Shown here: positions 1 to 9,249 of the stretch, piece after piece
Layout: each line of letters opens with the position of its first letter
Numbering within the stretch: position 1 is the stretch's first letter
From: JAFGKK01 sp964521085
GTDB taxonomy: Bacteria > Chloroflexota > Anaerolineae > Anaerolineales > RBG-16-64-43
Direction: 5' to 3'
NCBI GenBank assembly: GCA_964521085.1
Contig: CAZFPL010000004.1
Coordinates: 68,565 to 132,564 of the forward strand
DNA length: 64,000 nt
Notes under the pieces: generated by a model
What the model saw: only the letters and a program-made list of their open reading frames with translations
Databases searched by the model: none
What the model was told of the DNA's origin: nothing
Position numbers and translations under genes: made by a program

Positions 1-1451
1 CGCTGGCACTGGCTGTTGAGGTTGATCCGGCACACCTGGTTGGCCAGCTTGTCGACCAGCGTTCCGATCTTATCCGGGTCGTTGCCGAACAGGCTCACCT
101 GCTGGCCGTATTTCGACTGCGTGACGAAATCGAAAAACTCCCGCTCGTCGCGGTAGGAACAAACCGGGACGACCGGACCGAACTGCTCCTCGGAATACAA
201 TCCGGTGCCCGCGGCGATCGGATAGACGACAGCCGGGAAGTAGAGCGATTCGCAAGCCGTTCCCCCGCCGGGGTTGATCACCTGCGCGCCTTTCGCGGCT
301 GCCTCGTCGACGTAGGCCTGCATCCTCGCCGCCTTGTCGGGCTCCGGAAGCGGTGTGATTCGCACCTTCGGCTGCCACGGCATCCCGAAGGGCAGGGCGT
401 TCACGGCCTCGCTGAGGCGCGAGAGGAATTCCCCGGCAATCGACTCGTGCACGAAGAAAATCTTGAGCGCCGTGCAGCGCTGGCCGTTGAAGCTGAGCGC
501 GCCGAGAACCGATTCCTTCACCGCGTTGTCCAAGTCGGCGTCCGGCATGATCAGCGCGGGATTCTTCGCGTCCAGGCCGAGCACCCCGCGCATCCGGTGC
601 GGGCACGGGTGCTCCTGTTTGAGCAGGTCGCCCACCCGGCTCGAACCGATGAACGCCAGCACGTCGATCTTCCCGCTGCGCATGATCGGTTCGATGATCC
701 TCCCCCCGGGGCCGTAAATGAAATTGACCACGCCCGGCGGGAAGGATTCCGCGAACGCGCGCAGGAGCGGCTGGTGCACGAGAACCCCGAACTTGGGCGG
801 CTTGACCACCACCGTGTTGCCCATGATCAGCGCCGGAAGCAGCGTGGTGTAGGTTTCGTTGAGCGGATAGTTGAACGGCCCCATCGAAAGGCAGACCCCG
901 AGCGGCGAGCGGCGGATCTGGGCGATGATGCCGGCGTCGAGCGCGAACCGCGAACTCGTGCGGTCGAGGTCCTTGAGCGCGTCGACCGTGCGGCGGATGT
1001 ACTCCACCGTGCGGTCGAACTCCTTGCGGCTGTCCTCCAGGTTCTTGCCGATCTCCCACATCAGCAGCCGGACGATCTCCTCGCGGGCTTCCGCCATCCG
1101 CGCGAGGAATTGCTCCACAATCTGGATCCGGCTCTGGACACTCATCGTCGGCCATACGCCGTGGCCGCGGTCCCAGGCGCGCACGGCCGCGTCGAGCGCG
1201 GCCATCACTGTCGCGTCATCCATCACGGGCGCATGCCCGATCAGCGTCCGTTCGAGCTTGTCCCCTTTCCGCAGGCAGATCGGCGACCACACCTCGCTGA
1301 CTTCGCCTTCCCAAGAGCGCACCTGTCCGTCCAGCAAATATAATGTTTCGTAGGCGGAAGGATCCGGACGGAATTCGGCGGGGACCTCCCCCGGCGCGGG
1401 AAACGCTGATCGCAATTGCTGCTCCAGAACGGGTCCGGATTTTTGGGCCAT
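1..1451 (-). CDS. gapN: NADP-dependent glyceraldehyde-3-phosphate dehydrogenase (GapN-type ALDH), 3' end outside window
   Basis: An aldehyde dehydrogenase superfamily protein, open for 483 codons and running off the left edge. The catalytic cysteine lies in the motif FNGQRCTALK. A cofactor-site Lys/Pro stretch (VVVKPPKFG) and an LGLDAKNPALIMPDADLD block precede it. The last visible residues, CRINLNSQCQR, match the part of bacterial GapN-like enzymes that leads into the conserved GPD segment. GapN oxidises glyceraldehyde-3-phosphate directly to 3-phosphoglycerate with NADP+, bypassing the ATP-yielding GAPDH/PGK steps. The ATG at 1451 is preceded by an AAGGAA ribosome site. The family is clear; the exact substrate is inferred from motif resemblance, and another ALDH specificity is possible. 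Confidence 0.8.
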   Translation of the reverse strand, partial: MAQKSGPVLEQQLRSAFPAPGEVPAEFRPDPSAYETLYLLDGQVRSWEGEVSEVWSPICLRKGDKLERTLIGHAPVMDDATVMAALDAAVRAWDRGHGVWPTMSVQSRIQIVEQFLARMAEAREEIVRLLMWEIGKNLEDSRKEFDRTVEYIRRTVDALKDLDRTSSRFALDAGIIAQIRRSPLGVCLSMGPFNYPLNETYTTLLPALIMGNTVVVKPPKFGVLVHQPLLRAFAESFPPGVVNFIYGPGGRIIEPIMRSGKIDVLAFIGSSRVGDLLKQEHPCPHRMRGVLGLDAKNPALIMPDADLDNAVKESVLGALSFNGQRCTALKIFFVHESIAGEFLSRLSEAVNALPFGMPWQPKVRITPLPEPDKAARMQAYVDEAAAKGAQVINPGGGTACESLYFPAVVYPIAAGTGLYSEEQFGPVVPVCSYRDEREFFDFVTQSKYGQQVSLFGNDPDKIGTLVDKLANQVCRINLNSQCQ

Positions 1452-1529
1452 GGTTCACCATTCCTTTCGCAGAAGAATCACCTCGGGATCAAGAATCACC
1501 GGTATTCCCGGCGGCATTGTCCGGCTTCC

Positions 1530-1901
1530 CTATCCGGATTTTTTCAAAGCCTTGAGTCTTTTGCTCTTTTCATCCAATTGGGTCAGGATCTCCGTAGCTT
1601 TCTTATTCTGCTGCGGAGACTTTGCCTGCTTGATCGACTTGATCGCGAAGCGAATCAGGAATATGGTCCCAATTCCGCCGATAACGGTAAGCGCGACCGC
1701 GGATCCGGTCGGAATTGGCTGCGGCAGCAATAAAAAAACCAACGCGGCGGTTGTCGTCAGGATGAGCGGCCAACAGCCCGCCCGCATTGTGCGCATGCCT
1801 TCTTCGCCCTCTTGTTTTACGATCTTTTCCAGTTCGTCGATTTCCTTCTCCAATTGGGCGATTTCCTCTCCCGCGGGCTGTTCCTTCGAAGTCGGTTCCA
1901 T
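1530..1901 (-). CDS. small coiled-coil/two-helix membrane protein, unknown function
   Basis: A 123-residue protein not recognised as a named family. Residues about 10-35 are a charged heptad-like stretch (EEIAQLEKEIDELEKIVKQ) that should form a coiled coil. Two hydrophobic segments follow (about 45-60 and 67-85), then a Lys-rich C-terminal helix. This suggests a small inner-membrane protein with both ends on one side. The ATG at 1901 has a GGAGG site seven bases upstream. It is convergent with nothing and follows the next gene upstream on the same strand, so the two may be cotranscribed. Confidence 0.6.
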   Translation of the reverse strand: MEPTSKEQPAGEEIAQLEKEIDELEKIVKQEGEEGMRTMRAGCWPLILTTTAALVFLLLPQPIPTGSAVALTVIGGIGTIFLIRFAIKSIKQAKSPQQNKKATEILTQLDEKSKRLKALKKSG

Positions 1902-1990
1902 GGCGGCCTCCGGATATCCGATTTGAACGGCTCCCCCCGGTTTCTTTCACTCCGAGTGGAGGATTATTCCAATCGCTTTTCGACTACCCT

Positions 1991-2974
1991 TCAGTCGACC
2001 CCCGCGCCGAAGATCACCCGCGCCAGCAGCGTGCCGCCCGGAATGAGGACCGACACGAACAACGTGCGCAGGATTGAGGTATTGTAGGGCCAAGTCCGCG
2101 CCTCGCGCAGGTGCATTTCGTACAATCCCAGCGCCTGGATGGTCTCGGTGATACCGCGCGGATCCCGATGCTCATCAAGGCAGCGGGATAACTCTCGGAA
2201 CGACGCATGCAGACGGCTTCGCACCGCCTTCAATTCCTTCTCCTTGGCATCCGTGAGCACCCGATGGATCGGGTACATATTTAAGAAGAAAATGGTAAGC
2301 GGCAGACTCAACAACGGGATATACAGCGCCCAAAACTCAATTCGCTGAAGGACGCCGGATTCGAACAGCGTAATCACCAGGCTGAATGTGATTCCTCCCA
2401 CAAACACCACGGCCAGAAGCAAGCTTTGGCGGCCGAAGGCTTCAAACGGGGCGAGATCGAGCGGATCAACTTTCAGCGGCTGTTTGACGATCTCGCGGGT
2501 CAACCGGGTTCCGACCAGGGTCAAGTAGGCGGTCCAGACGAGCAACCCGTAACAGAGCGAGGACGTCAGGCTCCAATACAACCCCTGCCAGGAAAAGGAC
2601 GCCACGACATTTAAAACCGATGAAAAGCCTAACAATACGCCGATCCCGATCGCGGCCAGTTCGTTCCGTCGCGGGACGGCGGTCGCGTGGCGGACCACGG
2701 CGGCGAAACGTGGTCCGTCGAGCGTCGTCACCGCGCGCAGGGATTCCTCGACGCGGCCGCCCATCCTCGACAGGGGCGGCACGGTCAGGAGGATGTACAG
2801 CATCACCGCGGGGGAGATCATCAGGCCGCGCCAGGCGATCACCAGGGACAGCGATCCCTGCCCCAGGGCGACGGCAATGGGGATGATCAGCACCGCCAGG
2901 GCGAATGCCGGCCCGATCCATTTCCGCCGGGGAAGGGCGATGTAACGTTCGAACAGCGATTGCGGTTGCGGCAT
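1991..2974 (-). CDS. polytopic membrane protein with cytoplasmic helical domain, unknown function
   Basis: A 327-residue protein with about six transmembrane helices in the first 230 residues, for example ALAVLIIPIAVAL and GIGVLLGFSSVLNVVASF. A charged helical region of about 60 residues follows, and then one last hydrophobic segment near the C-terminus. The start was set at 2974 because AAGGAGG lies eight bases upstream. A longer frame to 3070 would add a basic, low-quality N-terminus. No catalytic motif is visible and I do not recognise the family. The helix-rich cytoplasmic segment could be a regulatory or oligomerisation region, but that is a guess. Confidence 0.65.
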   Translation of the reverse strand: MPQPQSLFERYIALPRRKWIGPAFALAVLIIPIAVALGQGSLSLVIAWRGLMISPAVMLYILLTVPPLSRMGGRVEESLRAVTTLDGPRFAAVVRHATAVPRRNELAAIGIGVLLGFSSVLNVVASFSWQGLYWSLTSSLCYGLLVWTAYLTLVGTRLTREIVKQPLKVDPLDLAPFEAFGRQSLLLAVVFVGGITFSLVITLFESGVLQRIEFWALYIPLLSLPLTIFFLNMYPIHRVLTDAKEKELKAVRSRLHASFRELSRCLDEHRDPRGITETIQALGLYEMHLREARTWPYNTSILRTLFVSVLIPGGTLLARVIFGAGVD

Positions 2975-3139
2975 GGCGTTCCTCCTTTTCCGCTCTGAGG
3001 ATGCAATCCGCCGGCAACGATCTGGTTTGATTGTACGGGAAAACGGACCGGCGCGTTCCCCTTCATTCACCAGGCTGAAGGGGATGTTGAGAATGGGGGA
3101 AGGCGCTTGCGCAATGAGGGGACCGGACAGGCCGGGAGG

Positions 3140-4021
3140 TCAGGTCCGGATGATCAGCAGCCGATCCCATCCGGCGAGATCCTTCTTGACCTTCACCGTG
3201 GAATGCGGGAAGAGCCGTTTGGCGATTTCACGCGCTTCGCCCGCATGGGAAGAATCGATCTCAAACAGCGCCAATCCGCCCTCCGCCATTCGCCCGGCGG
3301 ATTGATCCAGCGCGCACGCGATCCAGCGCAACCCGTCCGGGCCGCCGTCGACCGCCCGGCGCGGCTCGAAGCGGACGACGGGCGATCCTTCCAGCGAGCC
3401 GGCCAGCGCATACGGCAGATTGGCGCACAACAAATCGATTGGGCCGCGCAGGGGGGCGAGCAGGTCGGCTTGAAGAAGCGAGACCCGGTCGCGAACGCCG
3501 TGGCGCGTGAGATTGCGCGCGGCCGCGGCCAGTGCGGCGGCGGAAACATCCGTCGCGATCACCCGCAGACCGGCGGAATGGACGGCGAGGGCGGCCGCGA
3601 TGCAGCCGGATCCGGTGCCCAGGTCGACGGCGCGAATCGCTTGTGCGGGGGGTGCCGCATCCGGGGAACGGTCCGAGAGCCACTCGAGCGCCGTCTCCAC
3701 CAGGAGCTCGGTTTCCGGCCGCGGGATCAGCACGTCCGGCGAAACCTGGAACTCCAGCCCGAAGAACTCCTGGATGCCGGTGAGGTATGCGAGCGGTTCT
3801 CCCTCCCGGGCGCGCCGGATCAGCGAGGCATATTCCGCGGCAAGGTCCGGCGGGAGGGGGAGCTCCGGATGGGCGAGAGTCCAGCAGCGGGGCTGGCGGT
3901 AGATGTGCGAAAGAAGCACGTGGGCGATGAGGGATCCGGATTCCGTCTGTTGCAATTCCCGGCCGGCCCACGCCAGCGCGGATCCTGCGGTGGGGAGGGA
4001 TGGGGGAGGGGGAAGGGTCAC
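3140..4021 (-). CDS. prmC: peptide chain release factor N5-glutamine methyltransferase PrmC
   Basis: PrmC methylates the glutamine of the GGQ motif in release factors 1 and 2. The 293-residue length is normal. The N-terminal helical domain is followed by the GIQEFFGLEFQVSPDVLIPRPETE block diagnostic for PrmC/HemK, and then the SAM-binding motif VDLGTGSGCIAAAL. The substrate-binding motif, normally NPPY, reads NLPY here (CANLPYAL), which is an unusual proline-to-leucine change. The gene follows prfA with a 4-base ATGA overlap, so enzyme and substrate are translationally coupled. Confidence 0.95.
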   Translation of the reverse strand: MTLPPPPSLPTAGSALAWAGRELQQTESGSLIAHVLLSHIYRQPRCWTLAHPELPLPPDLAAEYASLIRRAREGEPLAYLTGIQEFFGLEFQVSPDVLIPRPETELLVETALEWLSDRSPDAAPPAQAIRAVDLGTGSGCIAAALAVHSAGLRVIATDVSAAALAAAARNLTRHGVRDRVSLLQADLLAPLRGPIDLLCANLPYALAGSLEGSPVVRFEPRRAVDGGPDGLRWIACALDQSAGRMAEGGLALFEIDSSHAGEAREIAKRLFPHSTVKVKKDLAGWDRLLIIRT

Positions 4022-5082
4022 GCTTCGCCGGCCGCCTGCAGCCGCTCGGATTCGTCGCGCAGGGCGAGTTCGTCGATAAAGGGATCGATCTCGCCGTCGA
4101 GCACCGCGGCCATGTTGTGCAGCGAAACCCCGACCCGGTGGTCGGTGATGCGCGATTGCGGGAAATTGTAGGTGCGGATTTTCTCCGAGCGGTCGGCGCT
4201 GCCCACCTGCGAGCGGCGCGCCTGTTCGATCTCGCTGCGGCGTTTTTCCTCCTCGATTTCAAAAAGCCGCGCGCGCAGGATCGACATCGCCCGCAGGCGG
4301 TTCTGCAGCTGGGAACGCTCGTCCTGGCATTGCACCACCATTCCGGTGGGCATATGGATCAGGCGAACCGCGGTGGAGTTTTTCTGGACGTTCTGCCCGC
4401 CCGCGCCCGAGGAGCGGTAGACTTCCATCTTGACATCCTTCTCGGGGATGTCGATCTCCACCTCGTCGACCTCGGCCAGCACGGCGACGGTGGCGGTGGA
4501 GGTGTGGATCCGGCCCGAGGATTCGGTCACCGGCACGCGCTGCACGCGGTGCACGCCGGATTCGAATTTCAAACGCGAATATGCCCCCTTGCCTTTGACT
4601 TCGAAGATGATCTCCTTGAATCCGCCGATCCCCGTGTCGCTTTGGGAAAGGATTTCCGTTTTCCAATTGTGCTTCTCGGCGTAGCGGCTGTACATGCGGA
4701 ACAGGCTGGCGGCGAACAACGCCGCTTCCTCGCCGCCGGTTCCGGCGCGGATCTCGACGATCACATTGCGCTGGTCGCGCGGATCCTTGGGGACGAGCAT
4801 GGATTTGAGTTCTTTTTCCAGCGCGGCGATCCGCGGCTCGAGCGCCGCCACCTCGCTTTCGGCCATGGCTTTAAGCTCCGGGTCGGATTCGCCGAGCATC
4901 GATTTTGCCTGGGCGAGGGAATCCTGCGCCTGACGGTACTCGCGGAATTTCCGTACGACCGGTTCGATATCGGACCGCTCGCGGGCCAGCTCGGCAATGC
5001 GCGCGTAATCCTCCGCGTGCTCGGCCATCAGGCGTGATAATTCCTCGTAACGGGCTTCGATCCCCGTCAATTTCTCGATCAT
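4018..5082 (-). CDS. prfA: peptide chain release factor 1 (RF1)
   Basis: RF1 recognises UAA and UAG stop codons and triggers peptide release on the ribosome. The 354-residue protein has the N-terminal coiled-coil region, the RAGTGGEEAALFA stretch of domain 2, and the catalytic GGQ motif in SSGAGGQNVQK. The GGQ glutamine is the residue methylated by PrmC, encoded immediately downstream with a 4-base overlap. The start at 5082 has a GAGGA ribosome site. Length and motifs are normal for the family. Confidence 0.97.
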   Translation of the reverse strand: MIEKLTGIEARYEELSRLMAEHAEDYARIAELARERSDIEPVVRKFREYRQAQDSLAQAKSMLGESDPELKAMAESEVAALEPRIAALEKELKSMLVPKDPRDQRNVIVEIRAGTGGEEAALFAASLFRMYSRYAEKHNWKTEILSQSDTGIGGFKEIIFEVKGKGAYSRLKFESGVHRVQRVPVTESSGRIHTSTATVAVLAEVDEVEIDIPEKDVKMEVYRSSGAGGQNVQKNSTAVRLIHMPTGMVVQCQDERSQLQNRLRAMSILRARLFEIEEEKRRSEIEQARRSQVGSADRSEKIRTYNFPQSRITDHRVGVSLHNMAAVLDGEIDPFIDELALRDESERLQAAGEA

Positions 5083-5490
5083 GCGTCCTCTGCGTTGGAA
5101 GAAATCCCGGATCCTTCAGCGGGTAAAAGTGAATTATATCCTTAACTAATTTTATGCGGATTTATCCGGCTCGATGCGTGCACAAGGAGCAGGGGAGGAA
5201 GAATGTAAGCCGTGGATTTTTCCCCGAGAGGTCTTCGGTTGCGCATGCGGCGCATAGGGGGTGGCGATGGAGCGCGGGATATCCAGGGGATGGGCTGAAA
5301 AAATGGTACGGGAAAAAAACGGGATCGCGTATAATGAAGCCGCGGTCATGGAAGCCCGGCCGGGGCGGACTGGTTTCTTGAACGTTGCGCCGGAGAAGAA
5401 TTGCGAAAGAGCTTCACCGAAGGAAATGGCTGCCGTGCGGCGTTTTTAGCCCGATTAACCCTTCCGTGTCGAACTTGCCTTCGGGGAATT
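5083..5490. other. intergenic gap between divergent prfA and a glycosyltransferase gene
   Basis: About 400 bases without a convincing gene. Short frames on both strands here lack family signals and good ribosome sites. Both neighbours are transcribed away from the gap, so it must contain two promoters, but I could not pick a convincing -35/-10 pair. Confidence 0.5.
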
Positions 5491-6990
5491 ATGCGGATTG
5501 AAAAAGCTCGACATATATGGAACATCATCATCGCCTCCGGCATAACGCTGTTTGTCATCCACAGCGTGCTCTTTGTCATCTTCGGCCGGGTTAATGCGGA
5601 TGAGGGGTGGTATTTGTATGCCGGCCGGCTTGTGTATGCAGGTCAGCGTCCGTATCAAGATTTTGCCTTCACGCAAACCCCCCTCCTGCCGTGCCTCTAC
5701 GGACTATTTCAAAAATTATTTTTTCAGAGCATTTATCTCGGAAGAATAACCACCGTCATTTTCTCCGTGACGGCTTTTCTCCTGTCCATAAGAGTGGCGG
5801 GGAAGCATGGCGGCAGCGCGGCAAGCGGCATAACCGCGATGCTCGGGGCGACCTTTACCTATGGCCTCTATTTTCAGTCCATCACAAAAACATACGCGCT
5901 GACCACGCTCTTTTTCCTCTTGGCGTTTTATGCATTGTCCTCCAATTCCAAGCGGGAATTAAAATTCATCCTCGCGTCGGTGTTTGCCTTGCTGGCTACG
6001 CTGACCAGGCTTTCGGCTTTATTCTTTGCGATGCCCGTCCTTCTCTATGCTTTCCTCGTCTCCGGCATCCGAAGCCGAGTGACTATTCTTGCGTTGTGTC
6101 TCGCGGCATTCTCCTGGGTGGCGGTGCTGGCTTTCCCCAACCCGGATGCAGCGGTCTGGGGGCTTGTGACGTACCACACTTCGCAATGGGGAGGCGCTTC
6201 GGTTGCCGAACGAGTATTGCGGATCCTCTTTTTCCGGATCCCGGAATTATGGGCCGCCTACCCCGCGTATTTCATCGTCTACGGGGTGCTTGCCGGATTG
6301 GGATTCCGCGCCATGGCGTCCCGTAAAAAACGACCGTGGGTTGTTATGGTCGTCATCGCTGGATCATGTTTATTTGCCGTCCCCAATCTGACAACCGGCG
6401 GGTTTGGCACCGAGTATTTCGTGCCTTTGATTTTCCTCTCGTTTCCGATTGCGGGGATTGCCATTTCGAAGCTGTTGGATTTCATGGGACGCATTCCGAG
6501 AATGGCCGTCACCACGGCGTTGATCTCCGCCCTGGCGTTGGGAATGATCCGGGGAGGGTACCCCTTTTTGGCGATCTCCGACGGGCACCCGCCCGTGGAA
6601 AAGATACGGGACGTCGCTTCCATTGTCTCGGAGAACACTTCTCCAAGCGATACGCTTTTCGTGATGGAAGCGCTTTGGGTCGCCGTGGAGTCCGGCCGAC
6701 AAGCCGTGCCGAATGCGGCCATGGCGCAATTTTCGTATCTGGCAACCGATCCCCGGACCGCTGACCGCCTTCATCTCATGAACGGTCAAATCATCTGCCG
6801 ATATTTTTCGGATCGGGTTCCCAAGATGGTCATTCTTACCGATATCGACTGGGGAATCCTGCGGTCCGCAACGGAGTACGAGTGCATCGTTGATTCATTG
6901 GAAAATAATTACCGTCTGATTGGTTCCGAAGATAATTTTGGCCAGCATAACAGCCATCTTGACGTTTACCTTCGGCGGGAAGAGCAATGA
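5491..6990 (+). CDS. GT-C type membrane glycosyltransferase-like protein
   Basis: A 499-residue polytopic protein with about ten hydrophobic helices and a soluble C-terminal domain of about 130 residues. Near the N-terminus, after the first helix, it has the NADEGWYLYAGRLVYAGQ segment. The acidic DE pair in the first periplasmic loop is typical of the GT39/ArnT/PMT group, which transfers sugars from polyprenyl-phosphate donors. The ATG at 5491 was chosen because the upstream extension to a TTG at 5401 has no hydrophobic or conserved character. The ribosome site GGGGA is weak. The acceptor cannot be told from sequence: protein, lipid or glycan are all possible. Confidence 0.7.
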   Translation: MRIEKARHIWNIIIASGITLFVIHSVLFVIFGRVNADEGWYLYAGRLVYAGQRPYQDFAFTQTPLLPCLYGLFQKLFFQSIYLGRITTVIFSVTAFLLSIRVAGKHGGSAASGITAMLGATFTYGLYFQSITKTYALTTLFFLLAFYALSSNSKRELKFILASVFALLATLTRLSALFFAMPVLLYAFLVSGIRSRVTILALCLAAFSWVAVLAFPNPDAAVWGLVTYHTSQWGGASVAERVLRILFFRIPELWAAYPAYFIVYGVLAGLGFRAMASRKKRPWVVMVVIAGSCLFAVPNLTTGGFGTEYFVPLIFLSFPIAGIAISKLLDFMGRIPRMAVTTALISALALGMIRGGYPFLAISDGHPPVEKIRDVASIVSENTSPSDTLFVMEALWVAVESGRQAVPNAAMAQFSYLATDPRTADRLHLMNGQIICRYFSDRVPKMVILTDIDWGILRSATEYECIVDSLENNYRLIGSEDNFGQHNSHLDVYLRREEQ

Positions 6991-7044
6991 GTCTCCCTTG
7001 GGATATGACACGAGCGATGGTCAGGAAACCGTAAGGAGAAATCC

Positions 7045-8340
7045 GTGTCCAACGAGATTCCAGTAAAGAATCCAATGGCGCGTGTTCTATCGTTGCGGGA
7101 TTTCCGGCTGCTGTTTGCCGGCAGCTCCACCTCAGTCCTGGGCGATCAGTTCTATCTGATCGCCACCCCCTGGCTGGTGCTGCAGCTGACCAACGATCCG
7201 CTGGTGCTGGGGATCGTCATTGCATTGGGCGGGATTCCGCGCGCTATTTTTATGCTGGTAGGCGGAGCCTTAACCGACAGGTTTTCACCGCGCGCCATCC
7301 TGATCGCTTCAGACATCCTGCGCCTGGCGCTTACCGCCTTTATGGCCCTGATGGTGTTCGCCGGAACCGTTCAGATGGGGATGCTCTTTGCGGTCTCGCT
7401 GGGATTTGGACTGGTGGCGGGATTTGCCATCCCGGCCGGCAACAGCATTGTCCCGTCCCTGGTCGAGGAAAAGGACCTGCAGGCGGGAAATTCGATCATC
7501 CTCGGTTCGACCCAATTAGCCGGATTCATCGGCCCGACGCTGGCTGGATTGCTGATCGGCGGCCTTTCCACTTCCATGCTGGGAATCGCGCTGGCGTATG
7601 CCTTCGACGCGGTGAGTTTCGCCGTCTCGGCCGCCGCCTTGCTTTTAATGCACACGGGAAGAAAGCGCAAACCTGCGGAGGTCTCCTCGCAGCCGGAGGG
7701 GATCGGAGCGTCGATCCTGATCGGGATGAAATTCCTGTGGAACAACCAAGCCTTGCGGTTGATGTTCCTGGTCGTCATGGCGGTCAATTTCCTGTTCATC
7801 GGACCGGTGCTGATCGGCATCCCGGTGCTGGCGAACAACTTCCTGCCGGAGGGTGCGGTGGCGTACGGATTGCTGGTATCCGGTCTGGCCGGCGGCAATC
7901 TGGCGGGTTACCTCCTGGCCGCGCAGCTGCCGCGCCCGGGCGGGATGATCATCCGCGTCATTCTCCTTGGCGGGCTGGCTGCTTTCGGTTTGGCCATCGC
8001 CTCCATGGGATTCATCCGCTGGACCGGCATCCTCCTGATCATTATGATTCTGCTCGGATTGGGCAACGGCTACATCACCATCATCTTCCTGACCTGGATC
8101 CAATCCCGCACGCCGCGGGAAATGCTCGGGCGGATGATGAGCATGCTGATGCTCACCAACACCGGCATAAGCCCCATTTCCCAGGCCATCTCCGGCGCGG
8201 TGATCAAATGGAGCATCACTGCGCTGTTTTTGTTGGCGGGAACCGGGCTGCTGCTCGTGCCGTTTTGGACGGCCTACCAGCCGGCGCTTAAAACCATCAC
8301 TGAGAGTCTGGTGGAGGATGTCGAGGCGGTGAAAGAATAG
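7045..8340 (+). CDS. MFS transporter (drug-efflux/MFS_3 type)
   Basis: A 431-residue carrier with 12 predicted helices. The loop between helices 2 and 3 carries the MFS A-like motif (GGALTDRFSPRAIL). The N-terminal LRDFRLLFAGSSTSVLGDQFYLIATPWLVL is typical of the macrolide-efflux-like MFS_3 branch. The GTG start at 7045 has AAGGAG eight bases upstream. It lies 54 bases after the glycosyltransferase gene and 25 bases before a methyltransferase gene, so the three may form an operon. Substrate is unknown. Confidence 0.85.
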   Translation: MSNEIPVKNPMARVLSLRDFRLLFAGSSTSVLGDQFYLIATPWLVLQLTNDPLVLGIVIALGGIPRAIFMLVGGALTDRFSPRAILIASDILRLALTAFMALMVFAGTVQMGMLFAVSLGFGLVAGFAIPAGNSIVPSLVEEKDLQAGNSIILGSTQLAGFIGPTLAGLLIGGLSTSMLGIALAYAFDAVSFAVSAAALLLMHTGRKRKPAEVSSQPEGIGASILIGMKFLWNNQALRLMFLVVMAVNFLFIGPVLIGIPVLANNFLPEGAVAYGLLVSGLAGGNLAGYLLAAQLPRPGGMIIRVILLGGLAAFGLAIASMGFIRWTGILLIIMILLGLGNGYITIIFLTWIQSRTPREMLGRMMSMLMLTNTGISPISQAISGAVIKWSITALFLLAGTGLLLVPFWTAYQPALKTITESLVEDVEAVKE

Positions 8341-8365
8341 CGCGCGAACAACAGGAGGGGAAATC

Positions 8366-9007
8366 GTGAATCCGACATTGTTTATTTATTTATGCGGCGG
8401 CCTCGCGGGGCTCATCCTGCTGATTGCAGGAGTGTGGCGCCTGGCTTCCCGTCGTTCCTCGCTGCCCTGTCCCACCTGGCTGAGTTGGATGGTGGAGCTT
8501 GAGAATCCTTTCTTTAAAGCGCACAGTTCCCGGGAAATCATCCGGCTTCTGAACCTTCAGCCTGGAATGCATGTGCTCGATCTCGGATGCGGTCCGGGAC
8601 GGCTTACCGTTCCCGCCGCGCGGGAAGTCGGCCCGGCGGGAAAAGTGACGGCGATGGATATCCAGCCCGGGATGCTGCGCCGGGCGCAGGAGAGAGCCAA
8701 AGCGTCCGGTGTGAACAACATTCGATTCGTCCAGGCCGGTGCGGGAGAAGGGAAACTGGAGCGCGGGCGATACGACCGGGCTCTGCTTGTAACCGTCCTG
8801 GGCGAAATACCGGATCAAGGGAAAGCGCTGACGGAAATTCTCGACGCGTTGAAACCGGGCGGCATCTTATCGGTAACCGAGGTCATCGCCGATCCGCATT
8901 TTCAAAGCGCGGGCACCGTCCGCCGCCTGGCCGGCACGGCGGGCTTCAAGGAAAAGGGATTCTATGGGAACCGCTTCGCGTTTACAATTAATCTGGAAAA
9001 GACCTGA
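8366..9007 (+). CDS. membrane-anchored class I SAM methyltransferase
   Basis: A 213-residue protein with one N-terminal transmembrane helix (about residues 5-27), then a Rossmann methyltransferase core. Motif I is VLDLGCGPGRLT, the acidic residue after strand 2 is in TAMDIQPGM, and the later block is RALLVTVLGEIPD. The same anchor-plus-core layout and near-identical motifs occur in the first half of the double methyltransferase at 20266-21732, so the two are paralogues. GTG start with AGGAGGGG upstream. The substrate is unknown; the anchor suggests a membrane or lipid acceptor. A strong terminator follows. Confidence 0.8.
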   Translation: MNPTLFIYLCGGLAGLILLIAGVWRLASRRSSLPCPTWLSWMVELENPFFKAHSSREIIRLLNLQPGMHVLDLGCGPGRLTVPAAREVGPAGKVTAMDIQPGMLRRAQERAKASGVNNIRFVQAGAGEGKLERGRYDRALLVTVLGEIPDQGKALTEILDALKPGGILSVTEVIADPHFQSAGTVRRLAGTAGFKEKGFYGNRFAFTINLEKT

Positions 9008-9087
9008 GAGCATGGCGAAGCAATCCTGGGCGTGGGAGAGGTAATTCGAACGTCTGACCCACCCGCGCTGACGCGCGGCGCTGATTG

Positions 9088-9133
9088 AAAAAGCCCGCCC
9101 CCGGCGGATTTTCGCGCCGGGGGCGGGCTTTTA
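9088..9133 (+). terminator. rho-independent terminator after the methyltransferase gene
   Basis: A GC-rich stem (AGCCCGCCCCCGGCG against CGCCGGGGGCGGGCT) with a short loop is flanked by A-rich and T-rich runs. It could act in both directions, which suits the opposing gene downstream. Confidence 0.85.
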
Positions 9134-9249
9134 CGGGCTTATTTCCGAAAGTGGTATTGACCCGCAGGGGCAGGGCATGAAAAGCGAGGGGGAAAATTAA
9201 TGTGTGAACGCTTGGCCAGAAAAATGTGAATCCGTCCCTGCGGATAAAT

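Noticed and set aside
70..1343. Long overlapping frames on both strands inside the first gene
   Set aside because: They are Arg/Pro/Gly-rich mirror frames of the gapN-type gene, whose own frame runs open through the whole stretch with family motifs.
5152..5349. A 65-codon minus-strand frame in the prfA upstream gap
   Set aside because: No family signal and no ribosome site, and it lies across the expected promoters.
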